From: Pseudomonadota bacterium
Lineage (GTDB): Bacteria; Pseudomonadota; Gammaproteobacteria; Xanthomonadales; Rhodanobacteraceae
Length of the DNA: 64,000 bases
NCBI GenBank assembly: GCA_021793575.1
Contig: JAJYSM010000005.1
Span: 1-64,000 of the forward strand
Direction of reading: 5' to 3'
In this document: one piece after another, positions 17,128-25,769 of the stretch
How the letters are laid out: each line of letters starts with the position of its first letter
Numbering within the stretch: position 1 is the first letter of the stretch
Program-made: the position numbers and the translations under genes
The notes under the pieces: model-generated
Told to the model about the DNA's origin: nothing
Seen by the model: the letters and a program-made list of their open reading frames with translations, nothing else
The model's database searches: none

Positions 17128-17363
17128 CGCGCGCGTGGATGGATGTCAGAGAAATGGCGAAGTTGCGCCATGTGGGCGGCCATCTGCCTGTCACGGCAGG
17201 TAAGCGCTATGTTCACCTAGCGTTATTTGCCTGTTAGTATCGGCCCGGATGCACAGCAGTCCAGGGGTCTGAGGTTCATCGGTCTGGGAAGAGCAGACCA
17301 GTCGCAAGTTTTGGGCAGAACGTCTTTCTGACCCATGGCAATAATTAATCGGAGGGTGTCTTT

Positions 17364-20285
17364 ATGAAACTTGGGGTCAAGAAACTTTCTACGGCAGTCC
17401 GCCTGGCGCTTGCGCTGGGTGCAGTCATCGCGGCGGGTGCCTCGAGCACGGTATTCGCGCAGGACACAGGCACGCAGGGCGCCAGCAACCAGCCGGCTCA
17501 GAAACAGCCGGATCAGAAAAAAACCACGATGCTGCAGACTGTTGTGGTGACTGGTACGCGCCTGCCGAGCGTCAACATTACTTCTTCGAGTCCGATCACC
17601 ACGGTGGATGCCAAGCAGTTCAAGGTGACGGGTACGACCAGCGTTGACCAGCTGGTCAACTCGATGCCGCAGCTCAACCCGTATTTCGATCAGTTCCGGA
17701 ACAACGGCGCCACGGGTTATCCCACCGCCGACTTGCGCGGTTTGGGCACCAACCGCACGCTGGTGCTCATCGACGGACAGCGCGTCCAGGCTGGTTCTGC
17801 GTTTGCCGTTGACCTGAGCCAGATTCCCGCGGCGCTGGTGAAGCGGGTGGATATCCTGACCGGCGGTGCATCGGCCGTGTATGGCGCCGACGCCGTGGCC
17901 GGCGTGGTGAACTTCGTGCTGAACGATGACTTCGAAGGCGTCCAGTTCGACTACAACCTGTCGGGCTACCAGCACGACAACCGCAACAAGTACATGCAGA
18001 GCCTGGAGAACGCCAAGGGCTTCAACGCGCCGAACGGCAACACCGGCTTCGACGGCAAGACCAGCTCGGTCGATGCGATCTTTGGCGGTAAATTTGCCGA
18101 GGGCAGGGGCCATGCCATGGGCTGGGTCACCCTGCAGAAAACCGACGGTGTGCTGCAGGGAACGCGTGACTACTCGGCTTGCGCCTTGAACGCGGCGGGC
18201 ACGGCGTGTGGTGGTTCCGGGACTGCGCCGAATCCGAACTTCTACGTGTTCGATCAGAACTTCAACAACGGTGGCCTGTCTCACTATGATACTGCCACCA
18301 ACAAATATGTTCCCGGTATCGGGCAGAGTTACAACTATGCCCCGCTGAACTACTATCAGCGTCCCGATACGCGCGTGAATCTCGGCACGTCGATCAAGTA
18401 CCACGTCAGCGATGCCTTCGAGCCCTACATGGACTTCATGTATACGCACCGTCGCAGCGCGATCCAGGTCGCGCAGTCGGGCACGTTCTTCGGCCAGACG
18501 CTGAGCATCGACTGCGCCGCCAACGCGGCCCTGGTCGGTTCGCTGTGTACTGACCTGGCACCGACGTTCGGCCTGGACACCACCAAGCCGCTGATCGTTT
18601 ATGTCGGCAAGCGCAACGTTGAGGGCGGCCCACGCATTACCGCCGATACCACCGACTCCTACCGTGCGGTGTTCGGCGCGAAGGGCGACATCAATCTCAA
18701 CTGGTCGTACAACGTGGCCGGCGTCTTGGGCGAGACCAACGATACCATTGTCGGCACCGGCGACTTGCTTTCCGATCGCATTGCTCCCGCGCTTATGGGT
18801 TGCCCGGCCGGTTCGTACGCTGGCTGCATTCCGTACAACGTGTGGGTGCCCAACGGCGTGACGGCTGCGGCCGCCGCCAACCTTCAAGGCACCAGCTTGA
18901 ATCAGACCCGTACGCGCCTGATGGACGTCAACGCTTACGTGAGCGGGGACCTCGGTGTGAGCAGCCCGTGGGCCGACGGCGATCCGATCACCCTGGCCGC
19001 CGGTACCGAGTGGCGCAAGGAGAACTTCAACTATACCGCCGACAGCAACTCGCAGGCGGGCAACTTCGCCGGCGCGGGTGGTCCGTCGCTGCCGCTTGGC
19101 GGCCAGACCTCGGTGCGCGAGTTGTACGGCGAGGCCGGTGTTCCGCTCGTCGAGAACGTTGGCATGCTGAAGTCCTTCGGCCTCGACCTGGGTTATCGCT
19201 ACTCCAAGTACAAGCTGTCGGGAGGGGCCAATACCTTCAAGATCGGCTTCAACAGCAATTTCAATGACCTGGTTCGCTTTCGCGGGGGCTTCAACCGCGC
19301 CGTGCGTGCGCCGAACATCTCCGAACTGTTCTCAACCAACCAGATCGCCCTGTACAGCGGCACTGACCCCTGCGCGGGCCCCACTCCCGCCGATACGGCG
19401 GCACAGTGCCTGAACACCGGCGTGACCGCGGCTCAGTACGGCCACGTGCCGGACAGCCCGGCTGGTCAGTACAACCAGTACATCGGCGGCAATCAGAACC
19501 TGAAGCCAGAGAAGGCCGACACCTATACATTCGGTGTGGCGGTTACGCCGATTCAGGATCTGGAGGCCTCGCTTGACTTCTACGACATCAAGATCCAGGA
19601 CACGATCACCGCGATCGGTGCTTCCACCATCGTGGACTTGTGTGCCAAAACCGGCAATCCGTTCCTGTGCGGCAATGTTAAGCGTAACCCGGCGACGGGC
19701 GACCTCTGGCTGGGCCAGACCGGTAAGGTGATCAACCTGACCAACAACTTCGGCAACCTCGAGACCCGTGGTATCGACCTGAACGTCAGCTACAAATGGT
19801 CGATGTTCGGTGGGCATGCGTATGCAACCCTGGTGGGTACCGATCTGTTGAACTACAAGGTCGATCCGCTCCCGGGCGTGAACTCCTCGGCCAAGTACGA
19901 TTGCGCAGGCAAGATCTCGCCTGGACTGGCCTGCGACAATCCGCGTTGGCGCCATATCGTGAATCTGGGCTACAGCCGCGATTGGTGGAGTGTCAACGTG
20001 CGTTGGCGTCACTTCGGTGCTTTGCATTACGTCAACACGGATGGCACCGCGTTGACCACGGATCATCTGCTGCGCACCAGCGGTCAGATCGGGGCATACA
20101 ACTGGCTGGATCTGTCCGGCACGTTCAAGCTCGGCTCGCGCGTCAGCTGGACGGTTGGCGTGAACAACGTTACGGATCGCCAGCCTCCGCTGGTGGGTAG
20201 CTCGTTGGTTGCCAATGCCAACACGCCCGGTGGCTACGACGAACTCGGTCGCTACTTCTTCACCAACATCAGCATGAAGCTCTGA
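17364..20285 (+). CDS. TonB-dependent outer-membrane receptor
   Basis: A 973-residue outer-membrane transporter energised by TonB. It has a signal peptide ending near VFAQD (about residue 33), a Gln/Lys-rich linker, a TonB-box-like TVVVTGTR, and the plug domain (DLRGLGTNRTLVLIDGQRV, GGASAVYGADAVAGVVNFV). A long beta-barrel follows, ending ELGRYFFTNISMKL with a terminal hydrophobic residue. Size and plug sequence place it with the Xanthomonas/Caulobacter-type receptors for peptides or plant-derived compounds rather than classical siderophore receptors. The ligand is unknown. A strong terminator follows and a TPR-sulfotransferase gene comes next, a pairing seen in related bacteria. Confidence 0.92.
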   Translation: MKLGVKKLSTAVRLALALGAVIAAGASSTVFAQDTGTQGASNQPAQKQPDQKKTTMLQTVVVTGTRLPSVNITSSSPITTVDAKQFKVTGTTSVDQLVNSMPQLNPYFDQFRNNGATGYPTADLRGLGTNRTLVLIDGQRVQAGSAFAVDLSQIPAALVKRVDILTGGASAVYGADAVAGVVNFVLNDDFEGVQFDYNLSGYQHDNRNKYMQSLENAKGFNAPNGNTGFDGKTSSVDAIFGGKFAEGRGHAMGWVTLQKTDGVLQGTRDYSACALNAAGTACGGSGTAPNPNFYVFDQNFNNGGLSHYDTATNKYVPGIGQSYNYAPLNYYQRPDTRVNLGTSIKYHVSDAFEPYMDFMYTHRRSAIQVAQSGTFFGQTLSIDCAANAALVGSLCTDLAPTFGLDTTKPLIVYVGKRNVEGGPRITADTTDSYRAVFGAKGDINLNWSYNVAGVLGETNDTIVGTGDLLSDRIAPALMGCPAGSYAGCIPYNVWVPNGVTAAAAANLQGTSLNQTRTRLMDVNAYVSGDLGVSSPWADGDPITLAAGTEWRKENFNYTADSNSQAGNFAGAGGPSLPLGGQTSVRELYGEAGVPLVENVGMLKSFGLDLGYRYSKYKLSGGANTFKIGFNSNFNDLVRFRGGFNRAVRAPNISELFSTNQIALYSGTDPCAGPTPADTAAQCLNTGVTAAQYGHVPDSPAGQYNQYIGGNQNLKPEKADTYTFGVAVTPIQDLEASLDFYDIKIQDTITAIGASTIVDLCAKTGNPFLCGNVKRNPATGDLWLGQTGKVINLTNNFGNLETRGIDLNVSYKWSMFGGHAYATLVGTDLLNYKVDPLPGVNSSAKYDCAGKISPGLACDNPRWRHIVNLGYSRDWWSVNVRWRHFGALHYVNTDGTALTTDHLLRTSGQIGAYNWLDLSGTFKLGSRVSWTVGVNNVTDRQPPLVGSSLVANANTPGGYDELGRYFFTNISMKL

Positions 20286-20308
20286 ACAACTGATACGAGC
20301 TGTATCCA

Positions 20309-20337
20309 GGCGGCGGGCCTTGGCCCGCCGCCTTTTT
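20309..20337 (+). terminator. Rho-independent terminator of the TonB receptor gene
   Basis: The arms GGCGGCGGGCC (20309-20319) and GGCCCGCCGCC (20322-20332) form a perfect 11-bp GC-rich stem and are followed directly by five T's. It lies 24 bp after the receptor stop codon. Confidence 0.92.
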
Positions 20338-20342
20338 ATTTG

Positions 20343-20465
20343 GTGCGCCCGGCAGGGCGCACCTGCTTGGAGGTAAAAGTCCTCTATCCACCCGGCAAGG
20401 ATTAGCGGAAGGCAAGGGCGTTTCGGGTGACCGGCCGTCTGAAGGAGTGCTAGGCTCCGATCCGG
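20343..20465 (+). mobile_element. Probable 5' remnant of a group II intron
   Basis: The sequence opens with GTGCG, the conserved group II intron 5' boundary. It continues with the hairpin GTGCGCCC-GGCA-GGGCGCAC, then GGAGGTAAAAGTCCTCT, which resembles the start of domain I in many bacterial introns. It begins five bases after the T-run of a transcription terminator, the position favoured by group IIC introns. No reverse transcriptase and no domain V are present before the next gene starts at 20499, so this is at best a truncated end. The assignment rests on remembered consensus, not an alignment. Confidence 0.4.
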
Positions 20466-20498
20466 TACGCAACTGCCCTTTTTCAAGACGATGTGGGT

Positions 20499-21998
20499 AT
20501 GAATCGAGGCTCCCTTAGTCCGCAACTGCTGGTGTGGTGCCGGGAGGCAGATGAGCTGCTGCGGGCGGGCCGATACGGTGATGCCGTTCGCGCCTATCAC
20601 CGGATTGTGTCGCTGGACGCCACCAAAGCCGATGCCTGGTACAACCTGGGCTACGCGCTGAAAGCGGAGGGACGATTTGAGGAAGCGCTATCGGCATATA
20701 ACCGCGCACTGAAAGCAGGTGTCGCCGATCCGCAGGAAGTCTATTTGAATCGAGCGGCGATCTATTCCGATCATCTGCGCCAGGACGAGCTCGCCGAGCA
20801 AGAGTTGCGCGCAGCCCTGATGAGTTGTCCCAACTATGCGTCGGCGCTGCTCAACCTGGGCAATCTCCACGAGGAGCGTGGAGATAGACAGGCGGCGCTT
20901 GCGTGCTACCAGAAAATCCCTCAATCAGGTGGCGGCGGCGTCGACGATGTCTGTCGGCAGGAAGCGTTGGCGCGCTTGGCGCACCTGACGCCGCCGGAGC
21001 ACCCGGACGCTCCAATGTTGCGTGATCTGCGAGCGGCTGCTGCTGCCGCTCGGCTACCACAGACGCAAGCAAATCTGTGGTTCGCGTTGGGCCAGGCCTA
21101 CGAGCACCTAGCCTGCAGGGATCAGGCGTTCGATGCGTTCGCGCGCGGCAACGCGTGTTGCCGGCAGGGGGCGCCCGCCTATGATCGGCGGCGGCATGAG
21201 CAACTGGTCCAGGCGTTGATCGGGCAGTTCGCGTCGCCGGTGCCGGTCGGGCAGGCGGAGTCTGGGTCGCGACCGCTATTCATATGCGGCATGTTCCGCT
21301 CGGGGTCGACATTGTTGGAACAAGCGCTGGCCGCGCATTCCGCGATCCACGCGGGAGGTGAGCTGGATTTTCTGCCACAGATGGTGAGCGGACCGCTGTC
21401 GCCCTTCCCCTCGTCCATGGCAACCGTCACGAAAGCGCGGCTTGTTGAGCTGTCGCAGAGTTACCTCAGACAGCTGCGCCAGCTGGCCCCGGCGAGCGGC
21501 GAATATGCCTATATCACAGACAAGCGGCCAGATAACTTCCTACTCATCGGGCTGATAAAGTGCCTGTTCCCAGCAGCAATATTTCTCCATACGGTTCGGC
21601 ACCCGCTCGATAACGGGCTTTCAGTATTCATGCAGCACCTCGATCCAAGGGTGGCGCCTTATGCGACAGACTTGGAGGATATTGGCCACTATTACATTCA
21701 ATACCGTCGCATGATGGCACACTGGAAAGGGCTTTACCCCGACTCCATTCATGATGTCGATTATGATTCGCTAGTACGAGCGCCCGGCGATGTGCTGACG
21801 CGCGTACTCGGGTTTTTAGCTCTGGATTGGCAGCCAAACTGCCTGCGTTTCCACGAACTTCCCAGCACCGTCAAGACGGCAAGTTATTGGCAGGTACGTC
21901 GTCCGCTTTATCGCGAAGCATCCGGCCGCTGGCAACATTACCAAGGGCACCTCCGTCCGCTACAGAACGTAATGAACCGTCTTCGCCTGTCAGATTAG
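20499..21998 (+). CDS. TPR-repeat sulfotransferase
   Basis: A 499-residue cytoplasmic protein. Residues about 15-215 form tetratricopeptide repeats (ADAWYNLGYALKAEGRFEEA, SALLNLGNLHEERGD, NLWFALGQAYEHL). The C-terminal half is a PAPS-dependent sulfotransferase domain with the 5'-phosphosulfate loop FICGMFRSGSTLLEQ (about 261-275) and a 3'-phosphate motif RHPLDNGLS. The acceptor is unknown. Such fusions are common beside TonB receptors. The start is ATG 20499 or GTG 20493. The last third is noticeably AT-richer than neighbouring genes, which hints at foreign origin. Confidence 0.88.
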   Translation: MNRGSLSPQLLVWCREADELLRAGRYGDAVRAYHRIVSLDATKADAWYNLGYALKAEGRFEEALSAYNRALKAGVADPQEVYLNRAAIYSDHLRQDELAEQELRAALMSCPNYASALLNLGNLHEERGDRQAALACYQKIPQSGGGGVDDVCRQEALARLAHLTPPEHPDAPMLRDLRAAAAAARLPQTQANLWFALGQAYEHLACRDQAFDAFARGNACCRQGAPAYDRRRHEQLVQALIGQFASPVPVGQAESGSRPLFICGMFRSGSTLLEQALAAHSAIHAGGELDFLPQMVSGPLSPFPSSMATVTKARLVELSQSYLRQLRQLAPASGEYAYITDKRPDNFLLIGLIKCLFPAAIFLHTVRHPLDNGLSVFMQHLDPRVAPYATDLEDIGHYYIQYRRMMAHWKGLYPDSIHDVDYDSLVRAPGDVLTRVLGFLALDWQPNCLRFHELPSTVKTASYWQVRRPLYREASGRWQHYQGHLRPLQNVMNRLRLSD

Positions 21999-22039
21999 AT
22001 GTTTTTATGCCTCGACCCGACAGGTTGCAGCCCGAGGCA

Positions 22040-22963
22040 TCAATAACGCGGCACGCCCGCATCCACCTCGCGCGCCCACGCGTCCATGCCGCCCTCGACG
22101 TTGTGCAGGTTGCTGAAGCCGTGCGCGGCGAAGCGCTCGGCCATCGCCCGGCTGGATGTGCCGTGGTGGCAGATGAAGGCAAGCGCGGTATCTTTCGGCA
22201 GCGCGGCGAGGCTTTCGTAGCCTTCGTCCTCGAGCACGCGCGCCTGCGCCAGCGGCGCCGCCTGTGCGCGGCCCTGGCCCGGACGCACGTCGATCAGGGT
22301 GATGCTGCCGGCGGCCAGTCGGGCCTGCAGTTCCTGCACGGTGATGGAGTGGATCTCCGGCGCGCCGGGGAACTTCAGGCTGAGGCCTTCGCCCTGCACG
22401 GTGGAGACCCAGTCGATCACGATGCCCCTGGCGCGCTGGGCACTGGCCGGATCGAAGTGCACCTCCAGCCCGTTCGCGATGGCCACGATGTCGTGCTCGC
22501 CGGCAGGCGCCAGCTGGAAGCCGGCGCTGTGGTCCGGGCCGATCTCCAGGTGCAGCGCCACGCCCTGCGCGTTGGCGGTGCCCTGGCGGATCGCCTCGGC
22601 GGCGGCATCGGTGATGGTGATCTGCGGCGGCGTGCGGTCGGGCAGCGCCGCACCGAACAGCGCGTGCAGTTCGCCGCTGGTGTACATCTGGCGGATGATG
22701 TCCGAGCCGCCCACCAGTTCGCCTTCGACGTACAGCTGCGGGATGGTCGGCCAGTCGCCGTAGGCCTTGATGCCCTCGCGGATCTCCGGGTCTTCCAGCA
22801 CGTTGACCGTGTGGTAATCGGGCAGCAGCTCGTTCAGCGTGTTGGTGGCCGCGGCGGAGAAACCGCACATCGGCTGCCGGCGGTTGCCCTTCATGAACAG
22901 CACCACGCGGTGCTCGGCGAGCAGCGTCTCGATGCGTTCGCGGGTGGCGGGGTCGAGGGACAT
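22040..22963 (-). CDS. Grx4-type monothiol glutaredoxin fused to a HesB-like and a rhodanese domain
   Basis: A 307-residue three-part protein. Residues 1-105 are a monothiol glutaredoxin with the active site CGFS (Cys33) and WPTIPQLYV, a group that binds Fe-S clusters. Residues about 113-205 resemble an A-type carrier (HesB/IscA) fold (ITITDAAAEAIR, SAGFQL, GIVIDWV) but lack all three cluster-binding cysteines. Residues about 206-307 are a rhodanese domain with active-site Cys265 (ICHHGTSSRA). ATG 22963 is chosen from the Grx alignment; in-frame ATGs at 22993 and 23005 are alternatives. The likely role is iron-sulfur or sulfur trafficking. Confidence 0.88.
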   Translation of the reverse strand: MSLDPATRERIETLLAEHRVVLFMKGNRRQPMCGFSAAATNTLNELLPDYHTVNVLEDPEIREGIKAYGDWPTIPQLYVEGELVGGSDIIRQMYTSGELHALFGAALPDRTPPQITITDAAAEAIRQGTANAQGVALHLEIGPDHSAGFQLAPAGEHDIVAIANGLEVHFDPASAQRARGIVIDWVSTVQGEGLSLKFPGAPEIHSITVQELQARLAAGSITLIDVRPGQGRAQAAPLAQARVLEDEGYESLAALPKDTALAFICHHGTSSRAMAERFAAHGFSNLHNVEGGMDAWAREVDAGVPRY

Positions 22964-23118
22964 GGTGATTCCGGGGAGAGGTAGATCGCTCATGATACCG
23001 CGCACGTCGTTGCGCGCGTGGGCGTGGCATCGTCGCGGGCACCGGCGTGGGTGCTTGGGTGAAATGGCACATGCGAAGTATCATGTAACCGCGCATGATT
23101 CACTAACGGAGCGTTGTC

Positions 23119-23340
23119 ATGACATCCAGCAGCGGAACCTCCAACAAGTTAACTCGGCATCGGGCCCGGATGCGGGCCGCAGGACTGCGGCCCGTTCAGT
23201 TTTGGGTGCCCGATACCCGTAGCCCCGAATTTGCGGCTGACCTCCAACGCCAGTGCCTGAGTCTGAAGGACGACCAGGCAGAAGCCGATGTTTTGCGCTT
23301 CAACGAGGCGGCTGCGACGGGCGTTGAGGGTTGGGTATGA
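23119..23340 (+). CDS. MazE-like antitoxin (DUF3018)
   Basis: A 73-residue protein of the DUF3018 antitoxin group. It begins MTSSSGTSNKLTRHRARMR, then has GLRPVQFWVPDTRSPEF, the family's most recognisable part. Antitoxins of this kind neutralise a MazF/PemK ribonuclease and usually repress their own promoter. The ATG follows CGGAG. Its stop codon overlaps the ATG of the toxin gene (ATGA), the standard arrangement of a type II pair. Confidence 0.85.
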   Translation: MTSSSGTSNKLTRHRARMRAAGLRPVQFWVPDTRSPEFAADLQRQCLSLKDDQAEADVLRFNEAAATGVEGWV

Positions 23341-23660
23341 CGCAAAGAGGTGATCTGGTGACAGTTTCTCTGCAAGGCGATCATGGCAAGCCAAGACCCG
23401 CTTTGATCGTTCAATCAGACTTGCTGAACAATCTGGATAGCGTCGTGTTGTGCCCGGTAACCAGTGACCTGAGAAGCGCGGCGTTCCGCGTGACACTCGA
23501 ACCCAACCCGACAAACGGACTGCGTGTGCTCACGCAAGTCATGGTGGACAAGCTATCGACCCTCCCGCGCGCGAAGATCGGCGCGTCATTTGGCCGTCTC
23601 GATGACGACAGGATGAAGGCCGTCGAAAGAGCCTTGTTGCTGGTCATCGGCGTTATCTGA
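23337..23660 (+). CDS. MazF/PemK family mRNA-interferase toxin
   Basis: A 107-residue toxin of the PemK/MazF fold, an endoribonuclease that cleaves mRNA. Family features are the N-terminal RGDLVTVSL, the KPRPALIVQSD loop, VVLCPVTSDL, and the C-terminal LPRAKIGASFGRLDDDRM. ATG 23337 overlaps the antitoxin stop; a TTG two codons upstream is in frame but less likely. The pair has no other gene and sits between ordinary chromosomal genes, so it is probably a mobile module. Confidence 0.9.
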   Translation: MTQRGDLVTVSLQGDHGKPRPALIVQSDLLNNLDSVVLCPVTSDLRSAAFRVTLEPNPTNGLRVLTQVMVDKLSTLPRAKIGASFGRLDDDRMKAVERALLLVIGVI

Positions 23661-23685
23661 TCGCGGCTGTGTCGCTTCGTTCCGA

Positions 23686-23718
23686 ACCCTCACCCCAACC
23701 CCTCTCCCGACGGGGGAC
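23686..23718. repeat. Degenerate CCCTCACCCCAACCCCTCTCCC-type repeat fragment
   Basis: The sequence CCCTCACCCCAACCCCTC and what follows is half of the widespread palindromic repeat that is also found inside lpd at 54215-54271. Here the second arm is degraded (GACGGGGGACG). It lies just after the toxin gene. Confidence 0.55.
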
Positions 23719-23848
23719 GTAGTTGTACTTCAGCACTGATCGGGTTCCTGTATGAATTTTGCAACGTGCCGTGGGCCGTTTCTGCCTCCCGCTGCACCGG
23801 CGGCGCATACCTGCTTATATCGCCGGCCTGCTGATGCGCAACTGAGCG

Positions 23849-24706
23849 TCATGCCGCCGGACGCAGTGCGCTGAGGTCGCGGCGGCGGCGGGCCAGCGGC
23901 GCCAGGGCCAGTGCCGCGGCGGGCGAGGGCAGTGCCAGCTCGCGGCTGGCGCGGCCGAGCGAGGCGGGCTGCTCGCTCCAGTGGATCAGCTCCATCGCGC
24001 CGGTGTGATCCTCCACCAGCGCGGTGCAGTGCTCCACCCAGTCGCCGTCGTTGAGGTACAGCACGCCACCGATCTGACGCACCTGGCCGTAGTGGATATG
24101 GCCGCATATGTGGCCATCGAAGCCGCGTGCGCGCGCGTCGTCGGCCACCCGCTGTTCGAACGCGCGGATATACGCCAGCGCCCTGCCGACATGCGACTTG
24201 ACGATGATCGACAGCGGCAGATAGGGCAGTTCGAGCCGCTGGCGCACACCGTGCATGCGGCGGTTGCCCCAGCAGATGAAGCGGTGCATCGTCTCGCCCA
24301 GCCACAGCATCCAGCGGCGGCCGATCTGCTCGGGGTCGAACTCGTCGCCGTGGCTGACCCGGTAGCGGCGGCCGTCGGCACCCTCGTGCACCGCGTCAGG
24401 CACGATGCGCACGCCCCCGATCCGCTGTCCGTGCAGGCCGCGCAGCGGCGCGTCGTGATGGCCGGGGATGTAGATGACCTCGACCCCGCGCCGCGCCATC
24501 GCCAGCAGCTCGGCGACCACGGCGCCGTGCTCCGCCTGCCATCCGCTGCGCCGACCGAGCGCCTCCAGGTCGATGATGTCGCCCACCAGATACAGCTTCT
24601 CGCAGCGCAGGCGGCGCAGGAAGTCGAGCAGGTAGGCGGCTTTGCAGTCGGGCGTGCCCAGGTGCACGTCGGAGATGAACGCGGTGCGGCAGTGAAAGGT
24701 GGCCAT
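23849..24706 (-). CDS. LpxH-like metallophosphoesterase (UDP-2,3-diacylglucosamine diphosphatase family)
   Basis: A 285-residue calcineurin-like phosphoesterase of the COG2908 group that includes the lipid A enzyme LpxH. Metal-binding motifs are visible in order: SDVHLG (residues 12-17), GDIIDL (42-47), GHHD (82-85), SHGDEFD and GHIHYG. The third motif is usually GNHD; here the asparagine is histidine. A long C-terminal arginine/alanine-rich tail follows the catalytic domain. It is not next to other lipid A genes, and many genomes carry several paralogues, so the substrate is uncertain. Confidence 0.82.
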   Translation of the reverse strand: MATFHCRTAFISDVHLGTPDCKAAYLLDFLRRLRCEKLYLVGDIIDLEALGRRSGWQAEHGAVVAELLAMARRGVEVIYIPGHHDAPLRGLHGQRIGGVRIVPDAVHEGADGRRYRVSHGDEFDPEQIGRRWMLWLGETMHRFICWGNRRMHGVRQRLELPYLPLSIIVKSHVGRALAYIRAFEQRVADDARARGFDGHICGHIHYGQVRQIGGVLYLNDGDWVEHCTALVEDHTGAMELIHWSEQPASLGRASRELALPSPAAALALAPLARRRRDLSALRPAA

Positions 24707-24837
24707 GCGACTTGCTCCCGGTGAGATCCCGGGATGTCAGTTTGCGCGGCCTGCGTCACCGACCGATGGCGAGCAGGTTGCAGTGCGGTTGCGGCGCGCG
24801 TACGGCGATCAGGCGCGCCGCCGCTCGGACATGCATC

Positions 24838-25055
24838 ATACGAAATTGCGATCAAATATCGAGAATTATCAGATCGTCATTCCCGCGGTTCTCAACAGCC
24901 GAAGGGCTGGTCAAGCGGGAAACGCTCCTCAACAGCGAAGCTGGTCATCCATCGCCTCTTGAAGTCACTGGATCCCCGCTTTCGCGGGGATGACGAGCCA
25001 ATGCTATTTGGCTGTTCGTTCGAAGAATCTCATCTTATTGAATGCACATTGGTAT
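24838..25055 (+). mobile_element. 218-bp MITE-like element, left copy
   Basis: This 218-bp stretch is repeated in inverted orientation at 25770-25987, with about seven differences. Its outer end starts ATACGAAATTGCGATCAA and its inner end finishes CACATTGGTAT. These ends are imperfect inverse copies of each other, and both carry a TA dinucleotide at the edge. An internal hairpin GATCCCCGCTTTCGCGGGG lies at about 24970-24991. There is no coding capacity. Base composition is well below the local GC level. The features suggest a non-autonomous element of the IS630/Tc1 kind. The remaining 24707-25090 intergenic sequence holds no gene. Confidence 0.75.
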
Positions 25056-25090
25056 CAGTCATAGGCGCGCCGCCGACGGGGGCGGCGTGC

Positions 25091-25714
25091 TCAGCGCGGT
25101 GGGCGAATGGCTGTCCGGACCACCGGCAGCATGGCCGTCACCCACAGCGCGTATTGCGCGGCGGAAGGGTGCAGGCCGTCGTCGGCGACCAGCTGCGGGT
25201 GCTGGCGCGAGATGCCGGTGATATCGACAAAGTGGGCGCCAGCACGGGCAGTTTCATCGCGGGCGATCGCATTGAAACCGTCCAGCTCGCGGGCGATCTG
25301 GGCGGGATCCCGCGCCTGCTCGCGGGCGAAGCGGGTCACGCCCCAATCGGGGATCGAGAGCACCACTACGTGACCGGAGTGGCCGCCGGCCAGCGTGATC
25401 GCGCGGGCCAGCAGGGCGGCGAACTGGCTGCGGTACTCGCCCGGCGGACGGCCGCGGTACTGGTTGTTGACGCCGATCTGCAGGGTGACCAGATCGAACG
25501 GGGGCGACAGCGCGGCGGCGTCCATGCCTGCCGCAAGTTCGTCGGTGGTCCAGCCGGTGACTGCAACGATGCGTGGATCGTCGATCACCACGCCGCGACG
25601 GCGCAGTCGCCGTACCAGCTCCAGCGGCCAGCGATCGTGCGCAGATACCGCTTCGCCGATGGTGTAGGAGTCACCCAGGGCGAGGTAGTGCAGCGGCGGG
25701 ATGGTGGGCGTCAT
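25091..25714 (-). CDS. SGNH/GDSL hydrolase
   Basis: A 207-residue esterase-like hydrolase of the SGNH fold. Block I ALGDSYTIGE gives the nucleophile Ser16, block III is GVNNQYRG with its conserved Asn, and block V DDGLHPS near residue 180 supplies Asp and His. It has no signal peptide, so it is probably cytoplasmic. ATG 25714 is chosen from the alignment; the frame continues upstream into the repeat. The gene is framed by the two inverted 218-bp elements, 36 bp and 55 bp away, so the whole 1,150-bp block could move as a unit. The natural substrate is unknown. Confidence 0.88.
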   Translation of the reverse strand: MTPTIPPLHYLALGDSYTIGEAVSAHDRWPLELVRRLRRRGVVIDDPRIVAVTGWTTDELAAGMDAAALSPPFDLVTLQIGVNNQYRGRPPGEYRSQFAALLARAITLAGGHSGHVVVLSIPDWGVTRFAREQARDPAQIARELDGFNAIARDETARAGAHFVDITGISRQHPQLVADDGLHPSAAQYALWVTAMLPVVRTAIRPPR

Positions 25715-25769
25715 GCGAGCTTGCCTGTCACTGGTGAGGGTGGGCTGCACCTTGGCGCAGCGCGGAGTC

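Larger units (their letters stand above)
16803..17363. other. 561-bp intergenic region before the TonB receptor
   Basis: No gene is supported in this stretch. It contains a candidate sigma-70 promoter at 17078-17106 and a perfect 12-bp palindrome at 17116-17127, then about 240 bp of leader before the receptor ATG. The leader is less GC-rich than the flanking genes. ORFs across it lack family resemblance and consistent codon bias. Confidence 0.6.
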
